Shown in pieces: positions 7,790 to 17,453 of a DNA stretch of 64,000 nt. The notes beneath the pieces are model-generated. The model was given only the letters and a program-made list of their open reading frames with translations. It was not told the origin of the DNA and did not search any database. The stretch lies in the NCBI GenBank assembly GCA_913055685.1, contig CAJXKC010000001.1:1054001-1118000 (forward strand). Direction: 5' to 3'. The stretch comes from an uncultured Flavobacteriales bacterium. Its GTDB lineage: Bacteria; Bacteroidota; Bacteroidia; Flavobacteriales; Schleiferiaceae. Every line of letters begins with the position of its first letter. Within the stretch, counting starts at the first letter, position 1. Both the position numbers and the translations under genes were made by a program.

Positions 7790-9061
7790 ATGAGTAAGAC
7801 TTTAAAAATCATCATCATTGTAGCCGTTCTTCTAATAGTAGGGCTTATCCTGGCTAAGAAACAAGGTTGGATTGGCAAGGAAGAAGGCTTGGCCATCGAA
7901 GTGGCGACAGTTGAAAAGCGAGCGATCACCGAAACCGTAATTGCTAGTGGTAAAATTCAGCCTGAGGTTGAAGTGAAAATAAGTGCAGAAGTATCTGGGG
8001 AAATCATCGAACTCCCTTTTCAGGAAGGTGCTAGCGTAAAGAAGGGGGATCTTTTAGTTAAGATTAACCCCGATTTATTCCAAGCAGCCGTAAACCGCAG
8101 CAGGGCTTCTGTAAACACCGCTAAGGCCTCATTGGCGACTGCTAAGGCGCAGTTCATCGAAGCAGAGCGTAATTACAATAGGAATAAAAAGCTCCATGAG
8201 CAGAATGTGATTAGTGATGCTGAATTTGATGCAGCCAAAAGAGCTTATCAAGTAGGCGAGCTCGGAGTTGAGTCGGCTCAGTATCAATTACAAAGTGCGG
8301 AGGCGACCTTACAGGAGGCTAAGGATAACCTAGCCCGTACCACCATTTATGCCCCAATGGATGGAACCATTAGTATGCTTAATTCAGAAGTGGGTGAGCG
8401 CGTGGTAGGTACCATTCAGATGACTGGTACCGAAATTCTACGTGTAGCCAATTTGGATCTCATGGAGGTCTTGGTGGAGGTGAATGAGAACGATATCATT
8501 CGTGTGCAAATTGGCGATACGGCCTTGGTGGAAGTGGATGCTTATCTCGACCAGGAGTTTAAAGGTATTGTTACGGAAATTGCCAATTCGGCTAAGCTTC
8601 AAGGCACAACGATTGACCAAGTAACCAATTTTGAGGTGAAAGTCCGCATTTTAAAAGAGTCGTATGAAGACTTAGTGCAGGAAGGACAGCTTAATCCTTT
8701 CCGCCCTGGGATGACCGCTTCTTTGGAAATCCTTACCAATAGTAAGTCTGATATCATCGCTGTTCCTATTCAATCGGTTACCACACGAGCCGATACCAGT
8801 AATGCCCCAGTTTACGAGCGCAAAGAAGCGGGAGATGATGATGAGATCTTTGAGGTGGTATTTGTGATGGAAGGAGGCAAAGCCAAACTCCGGGTAGTTG
8901 AAACGGGTATTCAGAACGACGAGTATATCGAAATCTCGAAAGGTTTAAGCCAAGGAGAAGAGGTAATAACCGGACCGTATTCGGCTGTTTCTAAACTCCT
9001 AAAGCCTAATTCGACTGTACACGTGAAAGAAGAGGCCAAAGATCAGGATCAGAAGGATTAA
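7790..9061 (+). CDS. Efflux periplasmic adaptor (MacA/HlyD-like membrane fusion protein)
   Basis: Protein of 423 aa with an N-terminal membrane anchor (about 5-21), a lipoyl-like half-motif (SGKIQPEVEVKISAEVSGEI), a helical hairpin (about 100-180) and the second lipoyl half (ARTTIYAPMDGTISMLNSEV), then beta-barrel and membrane-proximal domains. It would bridge an inner-membrane pump and TolC. The usual ABC permease-ATPase (MacB type) is not next to it; tsaB follows with a 1-bp TAATG overlap, so the pump must be encoded elsewhere or shared. Confidence 0.88.
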   Translation: MSKTLKIIIIVAVLLIVGLILAKKQGWIGKEEGLAIEVATVEKRAITETVIASGKIQPEVEVKISAEVSGEIIELPFQEGASVKKGDLLVKINPDLFQAAVNRSRASVNTAKASLATAKAQFIEAERNYNRNKKLHEQNVISDAEFDAAKRAYQVGELGVESAQYQLQSAEATLQEAKDNLARTTIYAPMDGTISMLNSEVGERVVGTIQMTGTEILRVANLDLMEVLVEVNENDIIRVQIGDTALVEVDAYLDQEFKGIVTEIANSAKLQGTTIDQVTNFEVKVRILKESYEDLVQEGQLNPFRPGMTASLEILTNSKSDIIAVPIQSVTTRADTSNAPVYERKEAGDDDEIFEVVFVMEGGKAKLRVVETGIQNDEYIEISKGLSQGEEVITGPYSAVSKLLKPNSTVHVKEEAKDQDQKD

Positions 9062-9744
9062 TGATTTATTTAGCGCTTGAAACTTCTACACGCAACTGTT
9101 CAGTTGCTGTTTTTAAAGGTGAAGAGCTCTTGGCACTAGTAGAGGCTCATTCCGATCAATACATTCATTCGGAAAAATTACACCTCTTTATCGAGGAGGC
9201 TCTCGAGAAGGCAAATCTTAAAGCGGCCGACCTTGAAGCGGTGGCAGTGGGTTCGGGTCCCGGTTCTTATACCGGTCTTCGAATTGGTGTCGCATCAGCG
9301 AAAGCTTTGGCTTATGCTTTAAAAGTACCGCTCTACAGTGCTAAAGGAACGGAGTTATTGGTGGCCGGCTTGCGCGAAGAATTTGAAATTGAACCTGAGG
9401 CGGTTTTGCAACCCATGATTGATGCGCGTAGAATGGAAGTATACACGGCATCTTATTATCAGGAAAAGGAACATTGGACAGAGGTGACGGCTAAGATTAT
9501 CGATGCCAATTCCTTCCAAGAAATAGATTCGGAGCTTTATTATTTTGGGGATGGTGCAGAAAAGTGCCAATCGCTGTTAAGGGCTCCGAAATGCAAATAC
9601 CTCGATTTTCCCTTTCCCTCAGCGCGCTTTTTTAAAACGATTATTCCAGAAAAAATACGTTTAAAGCAGGAAGAAGATATCGCCTATTTTGAGCCGTTTT
9701 ATTTGAAGTCCTTTCAGGCTATAAAGCCGAAAAGCTTACTTTAG
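9061..9744 (+). CDS. tsaB: tRNA threonylcarbamoyladenosine biosynthesis protein TsaB
   Basis: Protein of 227 aa, ASKHA fold. Start MIYLALETSTRNCSVAVF and the motif GSGPGSYTGLRIGVASAKALA (here split at about residues 63-84) are diagnostic. TsaB is the scaffold partner of TsaD and TsaE in making t6A at position 37 of ANN-decoding tRNAs. It lies in an efflux operon by overlap only; no functional link is expected. Confidence 0.93.
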   Translation: MIYLALETSTRNCSVAVFKGEELLALVEAHSDQYIHSEKLHLFIEEALEKANLKAADLEAVAVGSGPGSYTGLRIGVASAKALAYALKVPLYSAKGTELLVAGLREEFEIEPEAVLQPMIDARRMEVYTASYYQEKEHWTEVTAKIIDANSFQEIDSELYYFGDGAEKCQSLLRAPKCKYLDFPFPSARFFKTIIPEKIRLKQEEDIAYFEPFYLKSFQAIKPKSLL

Positions 9745-9750
9745 TAAGCT

Positions 9751-11514
9751 ATGGACTTTTTAAGCGAACTGAACTTTAATACCTTCTCGCTTGCGCTGAT
9801 TTCTTCGGCCAGTTTCGCCTTTCTTTTAAGTCTGTGGATTATCCGTAGAAAAGGTGCCGTTTTTAAGTGGTTTAGCTTAATGCTTGGTGCCTCGGCGTGG
9901 TGGGCAATGGCCTATGGATTTGAATTGGCGAGTAGCCGCTTAGATCAAATGCTTTTTTGGATAAAAGTGGAGTACTTAGGTATAAGCACCCTACCATCGC
10001 TCTTTCTAATATTCTGTTATACTTTCATCGGACGCACAAGCCGCCTGGTAAATTTCACTTACATAGTTCTGTTTGGCTATTCCATAATTACCTACTTAGC
10101 GGTCCTTAGCAATGATTGGCATCATTTGTTTTATACTGCTACTACTGTTGATTCAAGCGGCCCCTTTCCATTACTGGATATAGACCCTGGGCCATGGTAT
10201 CAAATTCACACCATTATATTTTATGGTCTGGTGATTGCAGCTTATTGGGCCCTAATCGATAATATGCGGCATACCCGTAAAGTTTTTGTCCGTCAGAACC
10301 GTTTGTTGGTAATTGGAACTCTGGTGCCGCTATTGGTGAATTTTGGGTATATATTTTTCGATTGGCGTCCTTACGGTCACCTCGATCTCACTCCCTTTGC
10401 CTTTCTTTTCACCTCCTTTATAATCGCGGTTGGCTTGTTGCGCTTCGGTTTGTTTGATATTAGTCAGACTGCCCGTAGCAAAGTAATTTCTGATTTGAGT
10501 GATGGGGTGGTTGTAATTGACGCTTTTCAGCGGATTATCGATTACAACCAAGCTTTTGAAAAGCTATTGGCTGCTCAGCAAGCCGACTTAATTGGCGTAG
10601 AAATAGTAAGTTTTTTTCCAAAGGACAAATTCCCTAGCGATCTTCTCAGCGATGAAGTTTTATCCAATGAAGCGCTAATTCTCCAGGTGAAAGAGAGGCA
10701 TTTCGAAGTCTCCATCACCGGCTTATACGAAAAGGGGAAAGTCTTAAATGGCGCGGCCTTAATTTTTAAAGATGTGAGCTCTAGGGTGCAAGCGCAGGCG
10801 GAGCTTTTAAATAAGACCTTGGAGCTGCAAAAGCTTAATAAATTAAAAGACCGGCTCTTTTCCATTATTGCTCATGATTTACGTGGCCCTTTATTGAATC
10901 TTCAGGAATTAATGCGCTTAATTAATGAAGGGGTTTTAAGTAAGGAGGAAAGTGCCGATATGTTGAAGGCCCTCGGTGCAAATGTAGATCAGAGTGTGTC
11001 CTTAATGCAGAATCTACTCACCTGGGCACAGAGTCAGCAGAAAGGCGAGCGCCTAAGTCTAAGCAGCTTTAGGCTGAAGGACTTAGTGGCAGAAGTACAT
11101 GCTAATCTGGTAGCCGTTCTCGCAAAAAAAGATCTCGACTTTACAATAAATGTCCAAGCAGAAACGCAGGTGTTTGCCGACCGGGAAATGATTCACATCG
11201 TGATTCGAAACTTAATTTCAAATGCGGCAAAATTTACCCCTGAGGGCGGCCTTATTGAAGTGAGCTGCAGAGCCGATGAGGAAAATTGTTGGGTTTCAGT
11301 GAAGGATAATGGGATGGGCATGCAAGACGATGTCTTGGAAAAACTGCGCGCCGAAGAGATGGTTACCACCTACGGAACGGCCCAGGAAGAAGGTTCTGGC
11401 TTGGGACTAATCCTCTGTCGTGATTTCGTTCGTAAGAATGGTGGTCAACTTTATTTCGAAAGCGAAGTGGGCAAAGGGACTACCATTAGCTTTAATATTC
11501 CTTTGTCTAAATAG
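9751..11514 (+). CDS. Sensor histidine kinase with 7TM N-terminal and PAS domains
   Basis: Protein of 587 aa. The N-terminal ~230 residues contain about seven hydrophobic helices resembling the histidine-kinase 7TM sensor domain. A PAS-like region follows (about 250-340, starting SDLSDGVVVIDAFQRIIDYN), then the H-box SIIAHDLRGPLLNLQELM, N-box VIRNLISNAAKFTPEGG, and G-boxes VKDNGMGMQ and GSGLGLILC. All kinase boxes look intact, so it should autophosphorylate on His. No response regulator is adjacent. The stop abuts the convergent glycosyltransferase with no gap. Confidence 0.9.
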   Translation: MDFLSELNFNTFSLALISSASFAFLLSLWIIRRKGAVFKWFSLMLGASAWWAMAYGFELASSRLDQMLFWIKVEYLGISTLPSLFLIFCYTFIGRTSRLVNFTYIVLFGYSIITYLAVLSNDWHHLFYTATTVDSSGPFPLLDIDPGPWYQIHTIIFYGLVIAAYWALIDNMRHTRKVFVRQNRLLVIGTLVPLLVNFGYIFFDWRPYGHLDLTPFAFLFTSFIIAVGLLRFGLFDISQTARSKVISDLSDGVVVIDAFQRIIDYNQAFEKLLAAQQADLIGVEIVSFFPKDKFPSDLLSDEVLSNEALILQVKERHFEVSITGLYEKGKVLNGAALIFKDVSSRVQAQAELLNKTLELQKLNKLKDRLFSIIAHDLRGPLLNLQELMRLINEGVLSKEESADMLKALGANVDQSVSLMQNLLTWAQSQQKGERLSLSSFRLKDLVAEVHANLVAVLAKKDLDFTINVQAETQVFADREMIHIVIRNLISNAAKFTPEGGLIEVSCRADEENCWVSVKDNGMGMQDDVLEKLRAEEMVTTYGTAQEEGSGLGLILCRDFVRKNGGQLYFESEVGKGTTISFNIPLSK

Positions 11515-12513
11515 TTAGAGGTACCAATAATCTTCTCCCATTTGTAAATGTCTTGAAAAAAGAAAGTCTTCGATGGAGCGACGGGCAGAAGGATTAGGGT
11601 AAACACCAATCAATAGTTTTTGTCCTGCTTGTGGACTTAAATTGCGGAAGTCTTCGATAGGGTGACCTTTAATTCCGTCCGGATAGCGCTGTGGTTCCAT
11701 ATCCATCCAGCGAAAGCTTATTTGATGTCGGTCTAGGAAGGCGGCGGTAATACGCGCTTTGCGACCACTACCCCAGAGCACGAGATGGTCAAAGCTTTCC
11801 AGTTCTAGAAAGCGCGTCAATTTTAATTGAAAAAATTGGTCTTGCTGATAATTTTCGGAGTTTCGAGAAGTGCGCAGGGGATGTTCTCTCCAAAGCAAGG
11901 TTGTGCTATGTAGGCAGGCGATTTCGAATCTCGCTTTGTAAAAGCGAAAGCACCAATCGTAATCCTCCGGATAGCTGAGTCCTTCAAAGCCCCCCATTTT
12001 TTTTAATTCATCGGTTCGCATGAGCCAGTTGGGAGAAGCAATAACACACTCTCGGTAAATCTCCCGCCATTGATCTTTGTTTAAGTTCACCTCATTTAGC
12101 CAGTGCTGGTACTTTTGGTAACCCTTGGAAATAGGGCGGTCCGAAAAGTATTGGACCATGCCAGTGACGATGGTTTGTTGGGCGGATTTTTCTAAGAGAT
12201 CATGCATTTTTTTAAGTCGACCCTGGGGCATTATATCATCGGCGTCAAAGCGACTCACCATCTCCGCTTGGCAATGTGACAAGGCTAGTTGTAGGGCTGG
12301 TAAAATACCTTCTCCCTTATTTTCAAAAAAGCTAATGCGAGGGTCACGTTCTGAGTAAGTTTTCAGCAGCTTGGGGCCTTCATCGACAGAATGATCATTA
12401 ACGGCAATGAGCTGCCAATCGTAAAAGTCCTGTTGCAAAATAGATTCAATGGCCTCAGCAATCCAGGGTGCGGCATCTTTGAAGGGCATAAGAATTCCTA
12501 TCTTGAACGACAT
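11515..12513 (-). CDS. Family 2 glycosyltransferase with extra C-terminal domain
   Basis: Protein of 332 aa. Residues 1-230 are a GT-A fold: IGILMPFKDAAPWIAEAIE at the start, VNDHSVDEG, and the metal-binding FDADDIM, with WLMRTDELKKMGGF in the acceptor half. The last ~90 residues (from about DHLVLWGSGRKARITAAFLD) look like a separate Rossmann-like segment with a glycine-rich start, similar in kind to sugar acyltransferase N-terminal nucleotide-binding modules. Substrate cannot be told; cell-surface glycan synthesis is probable. Confidence 0.85.
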   Translation of the reverse strand: MSFKIGILMPFKDAAPWIAEAIESILQQDFYDWQLIAVNDHSVDEGPKLLKTYSERDPRISFFENKGEGILPALQLALSHCQAEMVSRFDADDIMPQGRLKKMHDLLEKSAQQTIVTGMVQYFSDRPISKGYQKYQHWLNEVNLNKDQWREIYRECVIASPNWLMRTDELKKMGGFEGLSYPEDYDWCFRFYKARFEIACLHSTTLLWREHPLRTSRNSENYQQDQFFQLKLTRFLELESFDHLVLWGSGRKARITAAFLDRHQISFRWMDMEPQRYPDGIKGHPIEDFRNLSPQAGQKLLIGVYPNPSARRSIEDFLFSRHLQMGEDYWYL

Positions 12514-12534
12514 TAACGAAAACTATTAGAGGCC

Positions 12535-13701
12535 ATGCAGAAGTTAGCCTTATTCCTGAGCATACTCGTGCTCGTTTCCTGTAAAAATAGTGAAGTTCTA
12601 TTTGGGCAAGGGGCGGTGAGTAAAAAGAACGAGCAGCCAGTCTCCCTGCCGGTTGAAATTTATCGAAACCTAATTTTTGTTCCTGTGGAGATCGACGGAA
12701 AGACCTACCGCTTTCTATTCGATAGTGGCGCTCCGATGGTGGTTTCTAAAGAGCTTCGGGAAAGTTTGGCTATGAAAATTGAGAAAAGGAGTCCGGTGCG
12801 CGATTCACAGGGTAAGGTGGCCTATCAAAACTATGTGCGCATGCCCCGATTTTCAATAGGCGGGGAGGAGTTTAGAAACTTTGTTGCCATTGAAGCCGAT
12901 TTAAGGTTTAGCCCTTTGCTCAATTGCCTCAATTTTGACGGCATTATTGGTGCGAACCTGATGCAATTCAAGTATTGGGAAATGAATGTTAGGGATAGTT
13001 TGCTGTTAATGTCCAATACTAAAGACCATTGGAGCTTAGAGGGAGAACGTAGCTATCGCATTCCTTTTCAAACCAAAACTACCCGCACACCAGTAATTCA
13101 ATTGCCAATTAATGGCTTTCGAGTGAAGAACATCACCTTCGATACAGGTTCTACCGGAGTTTTGTCTCTGGCGAAGGATGAGGCCGGTCCGCTGCTAAAA
13201 GGACAGGAAGCCTATTTCCGCCGCCAAGGGTTTTTAAGTGGAGGATTATATGGGTCAAAGGCAGATACGGCAGAAGAATACCAGGTAAACTTCGATTTCC
13301 CAGATACCAATTTCACCTTTCCTCTGGAAGTGGCCTATGGCAAAGATTCGCGGCTTTTAGGAATGAGTTTTTTAAGTCAGTTTCGGGTCTTTATTGATTA
13401 CCCAGCTCAGGAAATTTTATTGCAACCAATTGCTAGCTATACGGCTAATCCCTTGTGGCCAGTAAGTCCCTATTTTAATGGGAAGATTATTGTAGGGCAG
13501 ACAAACACCCTCTTGGAGCGTTCGAGAATAGACATCGCATTGGGGGATACCATTATCGCTTGCAATGGGGTCGATTATAATGATGCTACCAAAGATGATT
13601 ATTGTCAGATCATCGAACAGTTTTCCACCGGAGCAGATAGCTTAAATCTTACAATCAAGGGAAAAGGGGACTTTATGATTTTTCGAGAGTCAGTTTATTA
13701 A
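12535..13701 (+). CDS. Retropepsin-like aspartyl protease lipoprotein with PDZ-like C-terminus
   Basis: Protein of 388 aa with a lipoprotein-type signal (LSILVLVSC). Two aspartyl protease half-domains are visible: [12 protein letters not shown] (about residue 62) and [14 protein letters not shown] (about residue 202). A PDZ-like stretch ends the protein ([12 protein letters not shown]-type strand read here as [18 protein letters not shown]). Having both D-S/T-G motifs in one chain suggests an intramolecular protease pair. The last 29 bp overlap the end of the convergent YyaL-like gene. Function in the periplasm is unknown. Confidence 0.8.
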   Translation: MQKLALFLSILVLVSCKNSEVLFGQGAVSKKNEQPVSLPVEIYRNLIFVPVEIDGKTYRFLFDSGAPMVVSKELRESLAMKIEKRSPVRDSQGKVAYQNYVRMPRFSIGGEEFRNFVAIEADLRFSPLLNCLNFDGIIGANLMQFKYWEMNVRDSLLLMSNTKDHWSLEGERSYRIPFQTKTTRTPVIQLPINGFRVKNITFDTGSTGVLSLAKDEAGPLLKGQEAYFRRQGFLSGGLYGSKADTAEEYQVNFDFPDTNFTFPLEVAYGKDSRLLGMSFLSQFRVFIDYPAQEILLQPIASYTANPLWPVSPYFNGKIIVGQTNTLLERSRIDIALGDTIIACNGVDYNDATKDDYCQIIEQFSTGADSLNLTIKGKGDFMIFRESVY

Positions 13702-15799
13702 AATTATTTAGAAAGGACTGAGCTTCCTTTGGCTCCTTCATAGGTAAGCGGCAAGAACCTTCTTGACAAGGGTAAATTAAGGTTCCCTCCGCCGGAAGGC
13801 GTTCCTCTAATAAGGGAATAGTAGAGGACTCTTTAGACCAAACTAGCAGTCCATTGGGAATAAAGCTTTCCATAATCTTTGTGAAGAAAAGATCGGCTTC
13901 AGGTCCTGAGATCGCTATTTCATAGAAGGGATAGGCCTGATAAAGTCCTAATCGAGCCCAATTAGCATAGGATTCGCCGTAGTCCTTTGCTTGTGCACTT
14001 AAATGAGCCAGATTTTGACGCGCTTGTTCGAGGTAAGCGGATTTTGAATAAATCAGTCCTAGTCGAAAAAGATTATGCGCCATAACCGAATTAGCGCTGG
14101 GGATTACATTGTCGGCGGTTTCCATGCTGCGAGCGATAAGCTGCTCTCCCGTATGAGGTCGAGTATAGAATAGGCCGCTATTACGATCCTCGAATTCGCG
14201 CTGCGCAAATTGCATCCAGCGAAGTGCCTGCTCTAGGTAGGATTCTTTTCCGGTACAGCTATAAAGGTCGATAAAAGCCTGGATCGCAAAAGCATAATCC
14301 TCTAGTAGGCCTTCGATATGGCTATGCCCATTGCGCCAGGCATGTCTTAATTGATCTTGGTCGCTTTGTTCTTTTAAAAGCCATTCGGCAGTTTCTTCAG
14401 CTAGATCTAGATAGCTCCTTTCATTAAAGCTGCGATAGGCTTCGGTGAAGCCTGAAATAGCCAAAGCATTCCAAGAACTTAAAGCCTTATCATCTAGTCC
14501 GGGCCTAATGCGCTTGCCCCGATACTCCATCAAAATCGCCTGCCACTGTTTTTTGCGATTCTCTAATTCGCTTAAACTTAGCTCAAAGTTTGCGGCGATT
14601 TCATTATCGTCTTTTTGTCTTAGTAAAATGTAGTTGCCGTGCTCCCATAGTCCTTCATTATTTACATTGTAGTAGGCAGCAAATAAGGCCCAATCGGCAG
14701 CCGGTATAAGTTTTTGCAGTTCCTCGGCTTTCCAGATGTAAAACTTACCTTCTTCCCCTTCGCTATCTGCATCTAAAGCCGAATAAAAAGCACCGCTTTC
14801 GTCCCGCATCTCCCGAATTATAAAATCGACGCTTTGCTTGACAATTTCGGCATAGAGAGGATCCGCTTTTAAGCGATAAGCTTTGGAGTAGAGTCCTATT
14901 AGCTGGGCATTATCGTAGAGCATTTTTTCGAAATGCGGTACTTTCCAATAGGCATCCACACTATAGCGCGCAAAACCACCACCGATCTGGTCGTAAATGC
15001 CTCCGTAGGCCATTTTTTTAAGGCTAAGCTTTACATGTTGCCAAGCCTCTTCATTGCCACTTAGACTGGCATATTCCATTAGGTAATCCAAGTTTACCGG
15101 CATGGGGAATTTGGGCGCGCGCTTTGGTCCTCCTTCTTCTGGGTCTAGGCTAGCCCGCCAATTTTCGAAAACCGAGTCGGCGTCTACTTCGGTATAACTA
15201 AGCGCTTCTCTTTTTAAGGCTATCAATTGACTTTGCTGAATTCCTTGCGTGAGTTGCTCGGCGTAGTTTTCAACTTTTTCGCGGTCATCGCGATATAAAT
15301 TCTTGAGCTCCCTTAAAACCTGCATCCATTTTTCGCGTGGCACATAGGTCGCTCCCCATATAGGTTTCCCATTAGGTAAGCAGACCACATTTAAGGGCCA
15401 GCCCCCTTGATTAGTCATTAATTGCAAGGCACGCATGTAAATTTCATCGATATCGGGACGTTCTTCACGATCCACTTTAATGCTAATGAAGTCGGCGTTC
15501 ATTACTGCGGCGGCAGAATCGTTTTCAAAAACCTCATGTTCCATAACATGACACCAATGGCAAGCACTGTATCCAATGCTAACAATCAGCAACTTATCTT
15601 CAGTGCTTGCTCTATTTAAGGCTTCATCTCCCCATGGATACCAGTTTACTGGGTTTTCGGCATGTTGGAGTAAATAGGGACTTTGAGATTTCGCAAGCTT
15701 ATTGTGGGGATTCGACATATTGCTAGTATTTTCGCAGCCGGTGCAAATTAAAGCCCAAAGCAAGGTAATTAATGGGACCTTTGTTGCAATACGACGCAT
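13673..15799 (-). CDS. Thioredoxin-domain protein of the YyaL/DUF255 family, lipoprotein
   Basis: About 708 aa from the ATG giving [22 protein letters not shown], a clear lipoprotein signal; upstream in-frame ATGs at 15808 and 15832 would disrupt it. The N-terminal domain has [18 protein letters not shown] and SACHWCHVM, the CxxC of this thioredoxin-like family, and the rest is an alpha/alpha-barrel like N-acylglucosamine epimerases ([32 protein letters not shown]). Biochemical role in the family is poorly defined. A lipoprotein version is notable because many homologs are cytoplasmic. Confidence 0.87.
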   Translation of the reverse strand: MRRIATKVPLITLLWALICTGCENTSNMSNPHNKLAKSQSPYLLQHAENPVNWYPWGDEALNRASTEDKLLIVSIGYSACHWCHVMEHEVFENDSAAAVMNADFISIKVDREERPDIDEIYMRALQLMTNQGGWPLNVVCLPNGKPIWGATYVPREKWMQVLRELKNLYRDDREKVENYAEQLTQGIQQSQLIALKREALSYTEVDADSVFENWRASLDPEEGGPKRAPKFPMPVNLDYLMEYASLSGNEEAWQHVKLSLKKMAYGGIYDQIGGGFARYSVDAYWKVPHFEKMLYDNAQLIGLYSKAYRLKADPLYAEIVKQSVDFIIREMRDESGAFYSALDADSEGEEGKFYIWKAEELQKLIPAADWALFAAYYNVNNEGLWEHGNYILLRQKDDNEIAANFELSLSELENRKKQWQAILMEYRGKRIRPGLDDKALSSWNALAISGFTEAYRSFNERSYLDLAEETAEWLLKEQSDQDQLRHAWRNGHSHIEGLLEDYAFAIQAFIDLYSCTGKESYLEQALRWMQFAQREFEDRNSGLFYTRPHTGEQLIARSMETADNVIPSANSVMAHNLFRLGLIYSKSAYLEQARQNLAHLSAQAKDYGESYANWARLGLYQAYPFYEIAISGPEADLFFTKIMESFIPNGLLVWSKESSTIPLLEERLPAEGTLIYPCQEGSCRLPMKEPKEAQSFLNNFNKLTLEKS

Positions 15800-15865
15800 C
15801 GTTAACATGGGGATAACATTAAAAGTCAACATTTGTGATCAAATTTAAACGCTACCCGGCCATTC

Positions 15866-17401
15866 ATGGATAGTTATCTAATTTTGGTAATAGCTTTATT
15901 GATTCTCGCTATAGGCGACCTCGTTGTTGGGGTTAGTAATGATGCGGTTAATTTTTTAACCTCTGCGATTGGATCTAAGGTAGCTTCCCGCAAGACTATT
16001 TTAATTATTGCCGCCCTGGGTGTATTTGTGGGTGCCGCATTTTCATCGGGAATGATGGAAGTGGCCCGCAAAGGCATCTTTAATCCGGGGTATTTCTCTT
16101 ATGCTGAGGTGATGATCATTTTTATGGCGGTAATGATTACCGACCTTATCCTGCTAGACACCTTTAATACCTTTGGTTTACCCACCAGTACTACCGTTTC
16201 CATAGTTTTTGAATTATTAGGTGCCAGTTTTATGGTTGGTTATTTGATGCTAAGTGAGGGCGTACACCCCGAGCTTGGAATCTGGGATTTAATTAATACC
16301 GCTAAGGCGGGACAGATTATATCAGGAATTTTTATTTCTATCGGAGTAGCCTTTTCTATTGGAGCCTTGGCACAATGGATTTCGCGCTTGTGGTTTACCT
16401 TTAATATCCGACGGGGAGTAAAGAGGTATGGCGCTTTGTTTGGAGCCATTTGCATGACCATTATTATTTATTTCCTATTAATTAAGGGAATAAAGGGAGC
16501 GGACTTTGGCAGGGCGGTTAACAACTTTTTTAAAGAAGCCACCCTGCAAATAGTAGCTTATACTTTCGGTTTCAGTTTGCTCTTGCTCTACCTTTTACAA
16601 AGAATATGGTCTATTAATCCCCTTAAGCTAGTAGTCTTGGCGGGAACCTTTTCCTTGGCCATGGCTTTTGCTGGAAACGATTTGGTGAATTTCATTGGTG
16701 TACCCATAACCGGTTATCAATCTTATTTTTTATGGCAGGATTCGGGTCTAGCTGCCGAAGCATTTAGCATGAGTTCTTTAGCGGAGGCCGTGCAAACGCC
16801 TAAGATATTATTACTTATTGCCGGACTAATAATGGTGGTAACCTTATGGTTTTCGGCCAAAGCCCGCAAGGTTACCGATACTTCCGTCAAACTAGGATCG
16901 CAGGGTAGCGTGGATGAGCGTTTTAAGCCCAATGTAATTTCGAATGGAATTTTAAGCCTAGCAACGGGCTTCTCTAATTTCTTCACCGCCATTATTCCCA
17001 AGGCTACTAAGCAAAAGATTGATGCTCGTTTTAGTTTGGAAGAAATTTCGGATCAGGATAAACCGGCCTTCGATTTACTAAGAGCCTCCGTGAACCTAGT
17101 TATTGCCAGTATTTTAATCGCCTTTGCGAGCTCATTGAAATTGCCCTTATCAACCACCTATGTTTCTTTTATGGTGGCTATGGGAGCTAGTTTGGCGGAT
17201 CGTGCCTGGGGTGCTGGCTCGGCTCCTTATCGCGTGGTTGGAGTGGTGAGCGTTATCGGCGGTTGGTTCTTAACGGCCTTTGCCGCCTTCTCAGCTTCCG
17301 CACTAGTGGCCTTAGCTATTTATTACGGCGGATTTTGGGTGGCTATGCTGCTTTTCCTGGTGGCTTTGGGTGCCTTAGTACACAGCAATCGAAGAAAGTA
17401 A
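15866..17401 (+). CDS. Inorganic phosphate transporter, PiT family
   Basis: Protein of 511 aa with about ten to twelve membrane helices. The two inverted PiT signatures are visible: GVSNDAVNFLTSAIGSKVAS near the N-terminus, and AFAGNDLVNFIGVPITGYQS (about 271-290), with LPTSTTVSIVFELLGAS and LPLSTTYVSFMVAMGAS. It carries phosphate with a cation across the inner membrane. No phoU-like gene is adjacent. A bidirectional terminator follows. Confidence 0.92.
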   Translation: MDSYLILVIALLILAIGDLVVGVSNDAVNFLTSAIGSKVASRKTILIIAALGVFVGAAFSSGMMEVARKGIFNPGYFSYAEVMIIFMAVMITDLILLDTFNTFGLPTSTTVSIVFELLGASFMVGYLMLSEGVHPELGIWDLINTAKAGQIISGIFISIGVAFSIGALAQWISRLWFTFNIRRGVKRYGALFGAICMTIIIYFLLIKGIKGADFGRAVNNFFKEATLQIVAYTFGFSLLLLYLLQRIWSINPLKLVVLAGTFSLAMAFAGNDLVNFIGVPITGYQSYFLWQDSGLAAEAFSMSSLAEAVQTPKILLLIAGLIMVVTLWFSAKARKVTDTSVKLGSQGSVDERFKPNVISNGILSLATGFSNFFTAIIPKATKQKIDARFSLEEISDQDKPAFDLLRASVNLVIASILIAFASSLKLPLSTTYVSFMVAMGASLADRAWGAGSAPYRVVGVVSVIGGWFLTAFAAFSASALVALAIYYGGFWVAMLLFLVALGALVHSNRRK

Positions 17402-17421
17402 AATCTATAGATAAGATAAAT

Positions 17422-17452
17422 AAAAAGCCCCGCTCAGTGCGGGGCTTTTTTT
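17422..17452. terminator. Bidirectional rho-independent terminator
   Basis: AAAAAGCCCCGC, a 5-base loop, then GCGGGGCTTTTTTT. The A-run and T-run on both sides let it serve the PiT gene (+) and the convergent dipeptidase gene (-). Confidence 0.9.
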
Positions 17453-17453
17453 A

